Positions 36,182 through 44,337 of a DNA stretch of 64,000 nt are shown piece by piece. Source of the DNA: an uncultured Flavobacterium sp. (lineage in GTDB: Bacteria; Bacteroidota; Bacteroidia; Flavobacteriales; Flavobacteriaceae). Numbering within the stretch: the stretch's first letter is position 1; every line of letters starts with the position of its first letter. The DNA lies in NCBI RefSeq assembly GCF_963422545.1, contig NZ_OY730230.1:535762-599761 (forward strand), read 5' to 3'. The position numbers and the translations under genes were made by a program. Under the pieces are notes generated by a model. That model was given only the letters and a program-made list of their open reading frames with translations, did no database searches and was not told the DNA's origin.

Positions 36182-37081
36182 TTACCTATTATCACTCATA
36201 ATTTCAGACTTATTCTGAGCATATTCAAAACCTTGTTTCCACCACACTTTCATCACTTCTTTATTAAAAATAAGTGCATTATTTGTCAGTTTTGTCGGAG
36301 TGTAATATAAATTAAGTTTCACATTCTTATTGTTTGCCATAAGTTTTCCTATAGCAATATCATGTTTTTCAACCTGATCTAAAGCAATTCGGAACAAATC
36401 GATCATCAATGAAAACGGATTTTTACCAATAACGGTTTTGTCCATATTAACTTCGGTTTCCAGTATAATTACATCAATTTCTGTTGCGCCACGATTAATT
36501 GCTTCACGAATGGGAACCAAACTCGAAAATCCGCCGTCGCCGTATTCATAATTATTTTTCTCGACCAAACTCATAAACGGAACATAATTACTGGAAATCC
36601 AGGACCAATCACAGAATTCATCATAACTGCAATCTTTTATAGATTTATATTCTGATTCATTCTTAGTAAAATTAGTGACTGTAATTATAACATCATTATT
36701 AAGTTTTTTAAGCTTATTAAAATCAGAGAGACTGAAATTATTCTGAATATATCTCTTTAAGCCTTTGCTTTCTCCAAATGTTCTTTTTCCTTTAAAAAAC
36801 TGACGTAAAACATTGAAGTGATTAATGGTTACAATGTCTATTCCATCTTTGTTTTTAACCACAAACGGACAAATATTAAAAATACTGCCCATTGTGACAT
36901 TGGTATAAACCGAGTGAATTTTCTTGATGTGACCTAATGCCAAATGAGGAATTAGCAAGCTCCCCGTAGAAGTTCCTATAAACAAATCATATTCATGATT
37001 TTTCTCTTCAATCAGGTATTGCGCCACACCGCCGGCAAATGCGCCCTTACTTCCTCCACCAGAAATAACCAATGCTCTCAT
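36182..37081 (-). CDS. Patatin-like phospholipase
   Basis: 299 aa from ATG 37081, which gives the family start MRALVISGGGSKGAFAGGV; an upstream TTG would add 20 unlikely residues. The Ser-Asp dyad is present: GTSTGS (nucleophile Ser about 43) and YGDGGFSSLVPI (Asp-Gly-Gly). Oxyanion loop GGGSKGAF is intact. No signal peptide, so it is a cytoplasmic or membrane-associated lipid acyl hydrolase. There is no CD-NTase next to it, so no reason to assign it to a CBASS defence system. Confidence 0.9.
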   Translation of the reverse strand: MRALVISGGGSKGAFAGGVAQYLIEEKNHEYDLFIGTSTGSLLIPHLALGHIKKIHSVYTNVTMGSIFNICPFVVKNKDGIDIVTINHFNVLRQFFKGKRTFGESKGLKRYIQNNFSLSDFNKLKKLNNDVIITVTNFTKNESEYKSIKDCSYDEFCDWSWISSNYVPFMSLVEKNNYEYGDGGFSSLVPIREAINRGATEIDVIILETEVNMDKTVIGKNPFSLMIDLFRIALDQVEKHDIAIGKLMANNKNVKLNLYYTPTKLTNNALIFNKEVMKVWWKQGFEYAQNKSEIMSDNR

Positions 37082-37209
37082 AAATATATTGTAGGTATTA
37101 TTTTGTTTTTGTTTTTGGGTTTTTAGAAGATAAAGAGTCAAGATGAAAGATGCTTCGCTAAATCTTGAAATCTTTATTCTTGCCTCTTCAAGTCCTTATT
37201 CTTGCTTCT

Positions 37210-39288
37210 CTACTTCTTTTCTACTTCTTTCTCTTTCAACAAACGATTCAATTGAAATTGTTCATCAGGGGTCAAATTAGGCAAAATTCTTTCAAATGAA
37301 ACACGCATTTCCGAATTTTTTAATAAAAATCGAATTGTCTCTCTTCCAAACTTAGAAAACTGCCACATGTGATGCGTTGTAGCCGAAACTAAATTACTCA
37401 AAACCTGATCGTTAATAATTTTAAACGAAATTAGTTTTTCAAGCGCATTTTGTCTCGTTGTTGCCTCATATTTTGTAGATGAAAAAGAAATTAATTCACT
37501 AACCAAAGCTTCAGAATTATTACTGTAATTGGGCGTTGATAAAGCTAATGAAAGCCACATTGTACGAAGATTATAATCATTAAAACCAATCCAGTTTTTA
37601 GATTTATCAAGATATTCTGAGCGATGATCAGGAAAGTTTTTCCACAACCAAAATAAAGCAATTTCCTGAGTTTGATATGATTTATCATCCAATAAAGTTT
37701 CATATTCTAATCTAAAATCTTCTGGAATTTTAGTTAACGTAGCTGCAACATCTTGTCGAACCTGAACATTATTCGTTTTTAAAGCTGTAAGCAAGAGCGC
37801 CTTTTTATCTTCATACTTTTCTTTTCCTAACTGATCTACAATAGCTTGTTTTATACTTTGGTAAGCATCAGATTCCAACGTTTTTTTCAGAAAAGATTCT
37901 TTTTCGGCTAATGGTGTTTTCTTCAGTTTATCAACTTCTAAACGAATCTGAATTACTTTATTTTTACTCAATAAAGTATTTGCTGTAGCGGTATCAAATG
38001 TAGGCGATTCTAACCATGTTTTTTTGAATTTATCTAAATCAAAATCAGAAACTTTCTTAATTTCATCAAAAAAGTTTTGTGTGTTTACATTTTGATATGC
38101 ATATTTTTTCAGGTAACTTTTTATGGCTTTTTTGAACGCTTTATCTCCAATCGATTCGTGCAAAACAAACAACGCCCATGCACCTTTTTCATAAAAAGTC
38201 AGAGAACTTGCTTTGGCATTCAGAACCGGAACTGAATCTGTTCTGGAAGCAAATTTGATTTGTTGTGCGGTATCATACAACTTCGAATAAAAATAATCAT
38301 CTCCATAAATATCCCTCTCTGCAAGCAAAGCATAATAAGTTGCAAAACCTTCCTGAAGCCAGTGGTGCGTACTGCTTTCTGCAGTAATTAAATCACCAAA
38401 CCAATGGTGTGCTAATTCATGTGCATCTACATTGGTATAATTTCGATCTTCAAAACCAATAGAATCTACAACATAACGTGTCGCGAAAAGCGTTGAAGTT
38501 GTGTTTTCCATTCCGGCATATAAAAAATCCCGAACCGGAATTTCTCTGTAGATTTCCCACGGATAATCTACTCCTATTTCTTTCTCTAAAAAATCAAATA
38601 TCCGCTTCGAATAACGATACGTTGATTCAAAACGATTTATATCTTTATTCTCTAAATAATATTCTAACGGAATTTTTGATTTAGCTTTCAGTTCTTTTTT
38701 ATCATATTTCCCAATAGAGAGCATCACTAAATAAGAACTCATTGATTTTTCCATTTCGTATTGCCATTGGGTTAAATCACCATTTGTAGTTTTCTCTTTT
38801 AAAACTCCGTTTGAGATTACCTGATATTCTTTATTGAAAGTGATTCCTAAATTGAAAATCAATTTTTCATTGACATCATCAAAACTTGGAAACCAATTAC
38901 TGGTGTATCTTCCCTGCCCTTGCGTCCAGATCTGAGCTTCTGAATTTTCTATATCTATAAAATATAAAGCCTGTTTTGGTTTTGCCCAATAATCAAAAGT
39001 TAATTTATTTTTTCCTTCTTGAAAATTATCGATTAGTTCTAATTGTTTGCCTGTATTTATAAAATTAACTTCTTTTTGATTGATTAGAATTTTAGAAAAC
39101 TCCATGTCTTTAGCATCAATTTTAATAGTATCAATTGGTTTCAGGACATCAAACTGATATTCTACTGATCCTGCAATTGATTTATCTGAGGTATTTAATT
39201 TCAAATGTGCATTAACCGATTTAAAATCGACAAATTGGGTTTGTTGCGCAAAAATGAAACTGGTAAAGAATAGAAAGATGTATTTCAT
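37210..39288 (-). CDS. M1-family (gluzincin) aminopeptidase
   Basis: 692 aa with a short signal peptide (MKYIFLFFTSFIFAQ). N-terminal beta saddle, then the catalytic domain with the substrate loop GMENTTSTLF (variant of GAMEN), the zinc motif HELAHHW near residue 290 and the third ligand Glu in HHWLQEGFATYY. The C-terminal part (about 460-690) is helical HEAT-like. It probably trims peptides in the periplasm. It directly follows the RAYT gene (6 bp gap) on the minus strand. Confidence 0.93.
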   Translation of the reverse strand: MKYIFLFFTSFIFAQQTQFVDFKSVNAHLKLNTSDKSIAGSVEYQFDVLKPIDTIKIDAKDMEFSKILINQKEVNFINTGKQLELIDNFQEGKNKLTFDYWAKPKQALYFIDIENSEAQIWTQGQGRYTSNWFPSFDDVNEKLIFNLGITFNKEYQVISNGVLKEKTTNGDLTQWQYEMEKSMSSYLVMLSIGKYDKKELKAKSKIPLEYYLENKDINRFESTYRYSKRIFDFLEKEIGVDYPWEIYREIPVRDFLYAGMENTTSTLFATRYVVDSIGFEDRNYTNVDAHELAHHWFGDLITAESSTHHWLQEGFATYYALLAERDIYGDDYFYSKLYDTAQQIKFASRTDSVPVLNAKASSLTFYEKGAWALFVLHESIGDKAFKKAIKSYLKKYAYQNVNTQNFFDEIKKVSDFDLDKFKKTWLESPTFDTATANTLLSKNKVIQIRLEVDKLKKTPLAEKESFLKKTLESDAYQSIKQAIVDQLGKEKYEDKKALLLTALKTNNVQVRQDVAATLTKIPEDFRLEYETLLDDKSYQTQEIALFWLWKNFPDHRSEYLDKSKNWIGFNDYNLRTMWLSLALSTPNYSNNSEALVSELISFSSTKYEATTRQNALEKLISFKIINDQVLSNLVSATTHHMWQFSKFGRETIRFLLKNSEMRVSFERILPNLTPDEQFQLNRLLKEKEVEKK

Positions 39289-39294
39289 TGAAAA

Positions 39295-39996
39295 TTAATG
39301 TTTCATAGAATCCGTTTCCCAAGATCTTGGGTTGGTTTTTATATAATTATAAATAGTTTCAAAAGTTTTGTAATTGCGAACAATATGATCGTGATAATTA
39401 GATTGCCATATTGAATCAATTCCATTAATTTGTTTTGTCGTAATAGATTTAAAAACTGCAACAAATGATGATATTGAATTTGGTTTACGAGATAATGGTG
39501 TATCTAATAGATTTTTATTCTGATTTTGGTTCTCGTTTCCGTTCCAATTAACGTTCCCATTCGCGTTCCAATTATCACGTAGAGGCGCACAGCAGTGCGT
39601 CTCGCCAATGTTTGGCACGTTTGGTATGTTTGTCTCTAAATTTGTCGATATGCCGGACGTAGACGCACTGCTGTGCGCCTCTACAATATGCGTGTGTAAA
39701 TTATTTGTTTCTACAGGAATCTGATTATCCTGAATTTCAATCAATAAATGAATATGATTAGGCATAACGATCCAATTATGGAAAAACCAATCTTTGCGAA
39801 TTTTTATTGATTTTAGAAGTTCCTTTTCAACTATTTGTCCATTCTCATTCAAAATCATTTTATCCTCTTCAATAGATCCAAAAATACATTCTCTATTTTT
39901 TGTAACTAATGTAATAAAATAAACTGCTTGACTGGAATAATCCCAATTTTTCAACCTCTTAGAATCTATTTTATACTTATCTTTAAATAATGTCAT
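39295..39996 (-). CDS. REP-associated tyrosine transposase (RAYT, Y1-type HUH) with REP-derived insert
   Basis: 233 aa. HUH motif in WIVMPNHIHLLIEI (His81 and His83), catalytic Tyr201 in WQSNYHDHIVRN, and start helix YFITLVTKNRECIFG. Y1 RAYTs cut and move single-stranded REP palindromes. Between the HUH motif and the Tyr, where the family has a short variable loop, this protein has about 70 extra low-complexity residues, among them an Asn-rich run (about 141-162). Residues 105-112 and 132-139 are encoded by the two REP-like arms at 39661-39684 and 39579-39602. The frame is open throughout, so the gene seems functional. It is divergent from the Dph6-like gene. Confidence 0.92.
   Translation of the reverse strand: MTLFKDKYKIDSKRLKNWDYSSQAVYFITLVTKNRECIFGSIEEDKMILNENGQIVEKELLKSIKIRKDWFFHNWIVMPNHIHLLIEIQDNQIPVETNNLHTHIVEAHSSASTSGISTNLETNIPNVPNIGETHCCAPLRDNWNANGNVNWNGNENQNQNKNLLDTPLSRKPNSISSFVAVFKSITTKQINGIDSIWQSNYHDHIVRNYKTFETIYNYIKTNPRSWETDSMKH
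39579..39684. repeat. Inverted pair of REP-like palindromes inside the RAYT gene
   Basis: 39579-39602 and 39661-39684 are exact reverse complements over 24 bp, separated by 58 bp. Each arm is itself a hairpin: GAGGCGCAC, loop AGCA, GTGCGTCTC, with one G-T pair. Their GC content is far above the surroundings. This is the arrangement of a BIME (paired inverted REPs), here within the coding frame of the enzyme that should act on it. I saw no other copy in the window. Confidence 0.88.
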
Positions 39997-40086
39997 TTTT
40001 TGGCGTGCAAGAAATTCAAAGTTACAAAGGTTTCATCAACAAATCGAACGAAATTTGTAAGTTTACCAACAGAAAATTATATTATC

Positions 40087-40824
40087 GTGCCAACACCAAA
40101 AAAAGCCTTATTTAACTGGAGCAGCGGAAAAGATTCAGCACTTGCTTTATACAAAATTTTACAAAATCCTGATTTTAAAATCGAATATTTATTAACGAGT
40201 GTCAATCAACAGTTTCAGCGTATTTCGATGCATGGCGTTCGTGTTGAATTACTTGAAGCACAAGCAAAAAGTATTGGTTTGCCTCTGAAAATTTTGCAGA
40301 TTCCAGAAATGCCAACGATGGAAGTTTATGAGAATGTAATGACCAAAAGTTTGACTGAATTAAAAGAGCAAGGCATTACATATTCGGTTTTTGGGGATAT
40401 ATTTCTGGAAGATTTACGAAAATACAGGGAAGACCAATTAGCCAAAATAGGATTTGAAGGCATTTTTCCAATCTGGAAAATCCCAACTCATGATTTGATT
40501 CAGGAATTTATTTCGTTAGGATTTAAAACTATTGTAGTTTGTGTAAACGAACGTTACTTAGATAAAAGTTTTGTTGGCCGAGTAATCGATCAGGATTTTA
40601 TAAATGATTTGCCAGATAATGTAGATGTTTGTGGCGAGAATGGCGAATTTCACACCTTTACTTTTGATGGACCAATTTTTTCTGAACCAATTCATTTTGA
40701 AATTGGAGAAATTGTTTACCGTAAATACGAAAAACCTAAAACAGAAGATTCTTCAAATACAGCTTGCGATACAAATTCAAGTGATGCTTTTGACTTTGGA
40801 TTTTGGTATTGTGATTTGATTTAA
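40087..40824 (+). CDS. Dph6-like adenine nucleotide alpha hydrolase (ATP pyrophosphatase)
   Basis: 245 aa from GTG 40087, which places the start just before KKALFNWSSGKDSALALYK; a TTG at 40000 would add 29 residues. The PP-loop SGKDS binds ATP and adenylates a substrate. The segment YSVFGDIFLEDLRKYREDQL and the end YPVENGEFHT-like VCGENGEFHTFTFDGP match the diphthine-ammonia ligase family. Bacteria lack diphthamide, so the real substrate is another carboxylate or amide. It is probably followed by the HEAGH gene in one transcript (32-bp gap). Confidence 0.87.
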   Translation: MPTPKKALFNWSSGKDSALALYKILQNPDFKIEYLLTSVNQQFQRISMHGVRVELLEAQAKSIGLPLKILQIPEMPTMEVYENVMTKSLTELKEQGITYSVFGDIFLEDLRKYREDQLAKIGFEGIFPIWKIPTHDLIQEFISLGFKTIVVCVNERYLDKSFVGRVIDQDFINDLPDNVDVCGENGEFHTFTFDGPIFSEPIHFEIGEIVYRKYEKPKTEDSSNTACDTNSSDAFDFGFWYCDLI

Positions 40825-40856
40825 ATTTCAAAAAAAATTCCTTAAAATTTAGCTTT

Positions 40857-41363
40857 ATGTCAATAAAAAAGAACAGTTTGGAAGTTACAAAAATCTTGTC
40901 ATTCCTGAATGAAATTGGGATTACTGTAATTGAAAAAGAACTGGATGAAACTTTTTTACCAGGATTGAGTTTAGGTTCAAACTGTATTTATATTGACTAT
41001 GAAAAACTATTACATCCAGGTGATATTTTGCATGAAGCAGGGCATTTAGCCGTTACTACTCCTTTAGAAAGAAATATTGCGGGAACTAGTGAAATGTTAG
41101 CTTCCTGGCCTTCTGAAGCGGAAGAAATGGCCACTATTCTTTGGTCATTTGCTGCGGTAAAACATTTACAATTAGAAACTGAATTTGTTTTTCATTCCGA
41201 AGGTTATAAAAATGAATCAGAGTGGTTAATTTCAAACTTTGATAATGAAGTTTATATCGGTCTGCCTTTTCTCGAATGGACTGGGCTTACCTTAGGAAAA
41301 GAACGCGCATTAAAAGAAAACAAAGATGCATTCCCAACAATGCTAAAATGGGTGAGAGATTAA
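40857..41363 (+). CDS. Hypothetical protein with HEAGH motif
   Basis: 168 aa, cytoplasmic. Residues about 58-64 read DILHEAGHLAV, the HExxH zinc site of metallopeptidases, and an acidic helix (SEAEEMATILWSFAAV) follows about 30 residues later, where a third ligand could lie. The rest has no recognised family; a distant ImmA/IrrE-type peptidase is possible. An inverted repeat at 41384-41453 lies between its stop and that of the convergent DUF1697 gene. Confidence 0.72.
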   Translation: MSIKKNSLEVTKILSFLNEIGITVIEKELDETFLPGLSLGSNCIYIDYEKLLHPGDILHEAGHLAVTTPLERNIAGTSEMLASWPSEAEEMATILWSFAAVKHLQLETEFVFHSEGYKNESEWLISNFDNEVYIGLPFLEWTGLTLGKERALKENKDAFPTMLKWVRD

Positions 41364-41383
41364 TGTGATAATTAGATAATTAT

Positions 41384-41453
41384 TTTTTCGCCACGAATTT
41401 CACAAATTTTCACGAATTGATTTGTGTAAATTTGCGAAATTCGTGGCGAAAAA
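41384..41453. repeat. TTCGCCACGAATTTC inverted repeat between convergent genes
   Basis: TTTTTCGCCACGAATTTC (41384-41401) and 41436-41453 are exact reverse complements over 18 bp around a 34-nt loop, with T-runs at the outer sides. It is placed exactly between two convergent stops, so it probably acts as a bidirectional terminator. A related shorter palindrome (CGAATTGACGAGTT) is at 53681-53718. Confidence 0.75.
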
Positions 41454-41458
41454 TATCA

Positions 41459-42001
41459 CTATTGTCCATACATTTCAAGCAAATTGGTAACCGTATTCCA
41501 GTTTCTAATTGTTGCCGTTACATTCAGTTTTTTCTCGATATATTTTTGATCAAATCTTGTTTTTCCTGCTCCAACAGCATATTTTATAAAAATCCGATTG
41601 CCGTCAATACTTGCTTCATCAGGTTTAAACTGACTTATTTTTAGATCGTTGATATTTTCGCTTTTAAGCGCAATTGAAACAAAAGCCACATATAGTTTTT
41701 TAGTATCAACTTCTTTTTCTTTCAAAAATGGACTGTTTTTAAAACACAATTCCAAATCTTCTTTTGTAATCACAATCGTTGGAACTTCATGTCCGAAGAC
41801 TTTAAAGATTTCCTGTTTGATCATAAAACCAACTTTTGATGCACTTTCTTCTTCTGTGTCAACAAAAACATTCCCGGATTGAAGATAAGTTCGCACATTT
41901 TTAAAACCAATGTTTTCTAACATTGCTCTCAAAGCTTCCATTTTCATCATATTATGTCCTGAAACATTGATTCCTCGTAAAAGTGCTAAATGTGTTGTCA
42001 T
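41459..42001 (-). CDS. DUF1697 family protein
   Basis: 180 aa, normal for the family. The start HLALLRGINVSGHNMMKMEALRAMLENIG and the next YLQSGNVFVDT are the family signature. The fold is alpha/beta with two ferredoxin-like halves; no enzyme activity is established. Cytoplasmic. It is a single gene, convergent with the HEAGH gene. Confidence 0.93.
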   Translation of the reverse strand: MTTHLALLRGINVSGHNMMKMEALRAMLENIGFKNVRTYLQSGNVFVDTEEESASKVGFMIKQEIFKVFGHEVPTIVITKEDLELCFKNSPFLKEKEVDTKKLYVAFVSIALKSENINDLKISQFKPDEASIDGNRIFIKYAVGAGKTRFDQKYIEKKLNVTATIRNWNTVTNLLEMYGQ

Positions 42002-42022
42002 TTTATTTTTTAGTTTAAAAAC

Positions 42023-42057
42023 AAAAAGTATTCAATTTTAAAAACTGAATACTTTTT
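42023..42057 (-). terminator. Intrinsic terminator after the small lipoprotein gene
   Basis: AAAAAGTATTCA (42023-42034) and TGAATACTTTTT (42046-42057) are exact reverse complements with an 11-nt loop, 25 bp after the lipoprotein stop. Confidence 0.75.
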
Positions 42058-42081
42058 TATTGTTTAGCAAATTTACGATTT

Positions 42082-42495
42082 TTATTTCGTTTTCTCATAC
42101 GTTGACTCCGCATCACACATACGACCATCATTGTCTAAATAACCTGTTTTAATTATAGTCAAATTTTCTATTAAACTATTAGAACAATTCAATATTAAAT
42201 TACTATCACTTGTATAAGTCAATTTAAAACTAATTCCTCTTTCGCTAGTCGAGGTTTCAAATCTCCCTGATGCTGTTGTAGTTACATCATGGTCAATTCT
42301 TGTCTTTTTAAAAGTATTGTCTTTATTAAATTCATAAGATTCCCTCCAAACATAAAGGTTATTAATATCTTTAGCTTCAATAACATTAGTCCATTTTCCG
42401 TAATAATCAGCAACTACTGCTTTATTTTCTGAATCATTAGATGAGCATGAAACAAGCATAAGAATAGATGCAACTAAAAGTATATTTTTTTTCAT
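42082..42495 (-). CDS. Small lipoprotein, lipocalin-like in outline
   Basis: 137 aa. Lipoprotein signal with lipobox MLVSC and Cys17. The mature part begins YYGKWTNVIEA and continues with strands YEFNKDNTFKKTRI and GISFKLTYTSDSNLILNC, a pattern common in lipocalin-like (DUF4923/5004-type) Bacteroidota lipoproteins. Two later Cys (in ILNC and RMCD) could form a disulfide. Ligand unknown. It has its own terminator and no operon partner. Confidence 0.8.
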   Translation of the reverse strand: MKKNILLVASILMLVSCSSNDSENKAVVADYYGKWTNVIEAKDINNLYVWRESYEFNKDNTFKKTRIDHDVTTTASGRFETSTSERGISFKLTYTSDSNLILNCSNSLIENLTIIKTGYLDNDGRMCDAESTYEKTK

Positions 42496-42596
42496 TTTTA
42501 AAGTTTTAGGTTGTTATTAAGTAAGATTGTACTTTCGTAAAATGGTTGCGTTATAACTTGTTAAGTTTACAATATTTGCATTCTAAATTCTATTAA

Positions 42597-42631
42597 CAAA
42601 AAAAACTCTGCCATATTTCAGACAGAGTTTT
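42597..42631 (-). terminator. Intrinsic terminator after the PSD-family gene
   Basis: AAAACTCTG (42602-42610) and CAGAGTTTT (42623-42631) pair over 9 bp, followed on the minus strand by a T-run from 42604 downward. Confidence 0.75.
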
Positions 42632-42664
42632 AATGAAGAGCTATTTAAACTATAATTTAGTCCT

Positions 42665-43945
42665 TTATAACACCGTAGCAATCTTAGATTTTAATGGAAT
42701 ATTACTAGAATTCAATCCCGGTTTTTGCCCATGCATATCAAAAGCAAGTTTTACCTGAGGACCAAAAAACAAACAATGAGTTGACCCTCCAAAATGGAAC
42801 ATTCCTAACTGCTCTCCTTTTTTAACATGTTGTCCTTCATAAACTGTTATTTCACAAGAAGATACTTCGGCCATTCCAACAGGCATAAAGCACATTAAAC
42901 CTATTTTTGGATTGTCTGATTCAATAAAAATAAGTGCTCTAGTTGCTAATTCAGTAATATAACCTTGTGAATCATTTGGTCCCGCATCATCATAACCTTC
43001 TGAAATAGCTTCGGCATAATAAGTTCCGTCTACAGTGTATGCCTTAACAATAGTGCCGCTTACCGGACTATGCCAACGATGGTAACTTAACGCACTTAAA
43101 AAGGCCTGATAAATGGTACCACCAATAAATTTCTCTAAAAAAGGATCTCCTGCCATCATGTGTTCAACAGAATATGGCTGCGCTTTTATCCAGAATTTAT
43201 CTCTCGCTTTAACATTTTCGGCAATTCTATAGGGTGCCGATTCGCAGGCATTTGTGATAACATTATCATCAGCAGGACTTGCCAGAGGTCGCTGCCCCGG
43301 TCTAAACTCACGTGTAAAGAAATTATCCCAAGACGTATAACCATGATGCTCTAATTCAGGCTGACATACGAATTCAGTATCAAAATTAGGCATCGCATCC
43401 ATCGCATCTTTCCCAAACCAACCACGCTTCGGATCTTTATTTAAAACCGCACAAGAATCAGCAGATTTCAGGAAAATTGCCCATTCATTTAATATTCTTT
43501 TAAATTGATTGTTTACTTTTTCATTCAAAAAAGCGGCGTAACCAGCCTCAGTTCCCATTGACCAATCTAATATAGCGTTAATTGGGAAACCAACAACTCC
43601 GCTTGTATTAAATTCTGGAGCATGAGTCATTATGGTATTAAACAATTGAAGCATATGATGGTAATCACGCACTTGTTTGTGTCCGCTTGGATCTTTTCTG
43701 TATTTTTTTGGAACCTGACTAAACATCAGATTAAAATACATAAAAGCTTCAGGGTCATTTTCTATAAATGCCTTAAATTCGGCAATAACAGGTAATAAAT
43801 CTCTTCGCTTTATATCTGTTTCTTCAATTAGATTATTCATCCAATTCTGAAGAATTTTTTGATCAGACGGAAGCCAGCTTCCTACTCTAAAAGGCGTTAC
43901 AATGTGATTGTTTTGTGTCGTTTCGGCAAATCCATTTGTTTCCAT
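42665..43945 (-). CDS. Phosphatidylserine decarboxylase-family protein with N-terminal PSDC domain
   Basis: 426 aa, longer than housekeeping PSDs (about 220-320). Residues about 1-190 form the helical domain seen in this subgroup (LQLFNTIMTHAPEFNTSGVVG, GWFGKDAMDAMP). The decarboxylase core runs from about 215: NFFTREFRPGQRPLASP, HRWHSPVSGTIVKAY, and the self-cleavage site GGSTH near residue 393, where Ser would become the pyruvoyl group (LGST in classical PSD). The C-terminal subunit would be only about 30 residues. In fungi and some bacteria this subgroup decarboxylates amino acid-derived metabolites, so phosphatidylserine is not assured as substrate. Confidence 0.87.
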   Translation of the reverse strand: METNGFAETTQNNHIVTPFRVGSWLPSDQKILQNWMNNLIEETDIKRRDLLPVIAEFKAFIENDPEAFMYFNLMFSQVPKKYRKDPSGHKQVRDYHHMLQLFNTIMTHAPEFNTSGVVGFPINAILDWSMGTEAGYAAFLNEKVNNQFKRILNEWAIFLKSADSCAVLNKDPKRGWFGKDAMDAMPNFDTEFVCQPELEHHGYTSWDNFFTREFRPGQRPLASPADDNVITNACESAPYRIAENVKARDKFWIKAQPYSVEHMMAGDPFLEKFIGGTIYQAFLSALSYHRWHSPVSGTIVKAYTVDGTYYAEAISEGYDDAGPNDSQGYITELATRALIFIESDNPKIGLMCFMPVGMAEVSSCEITVYEGQHVKKGEQLGMFHFGGSTHCLFFGPQVKLAFDMHGQKPGLNSSNIPLKSKIATVL

Positions 43946-44337
43946 AATAATTTTTTTTAATTAGATTTAAATGTTTTTAGTTAGTGATTAGAAAATAGTT
44001 CTTTATTTTTTAAAGCTAAAATCTTACAGAATAAAGATACGATATTGTAAGATAATTACGAGCATAAAAAACCAGATATATTTAAAAATCAAGTATTTAT
44101 ACCCATTAAAATATTTTTCTTTTAAACTTTAAAAAGACCAATGTGCTTTTTTATAACATTCAATTTTTCAAAACAGATGTACTTTCAAATTTCCTAATTA
44201 AAATCTATCTTCGCTTTTCTGAAAAGAAAGATGAAAGAATATAGAATAAAGACATAAATCTATTCTCTTTATTCTATATTCTTTTATCTAAAATTTAAAA
44301 ATCTAAGCCAGTCTAAAATCTAAGAAGTCTAAAAAAA
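43946..44337. other. Gene-free stretch between PSD-family gene and recG (392 bp)
   Basis: Divergent promoter region. It holds a perfect 18-bp inverted repeat, AAGAATATAGAATAAAGA (44235-44252) with its complement at 44266-44283, around a 13-nt loop, and a TATCTTCG stretch at 44206-44213 that could be a variant -7 box for recG. The last 50 bp are TCTAAA-type low-complexity repeats. No coding frame. Confidence 0.55.

Noticed and set aside
36182..37081. Patatin as CBASS effector (CapV-like)
   Set aside because: No CD-NTase or ubiquitin-like genes are adjacent; neighbours are a HAD hydrolase and an M1 peptidase.
39295..39996. Insertion sequence of the IS200 family
   Set aside because: The Y1 protein has RAYT features and no IS ends or tnpB were found around it; it appears as a domesticated single gene.
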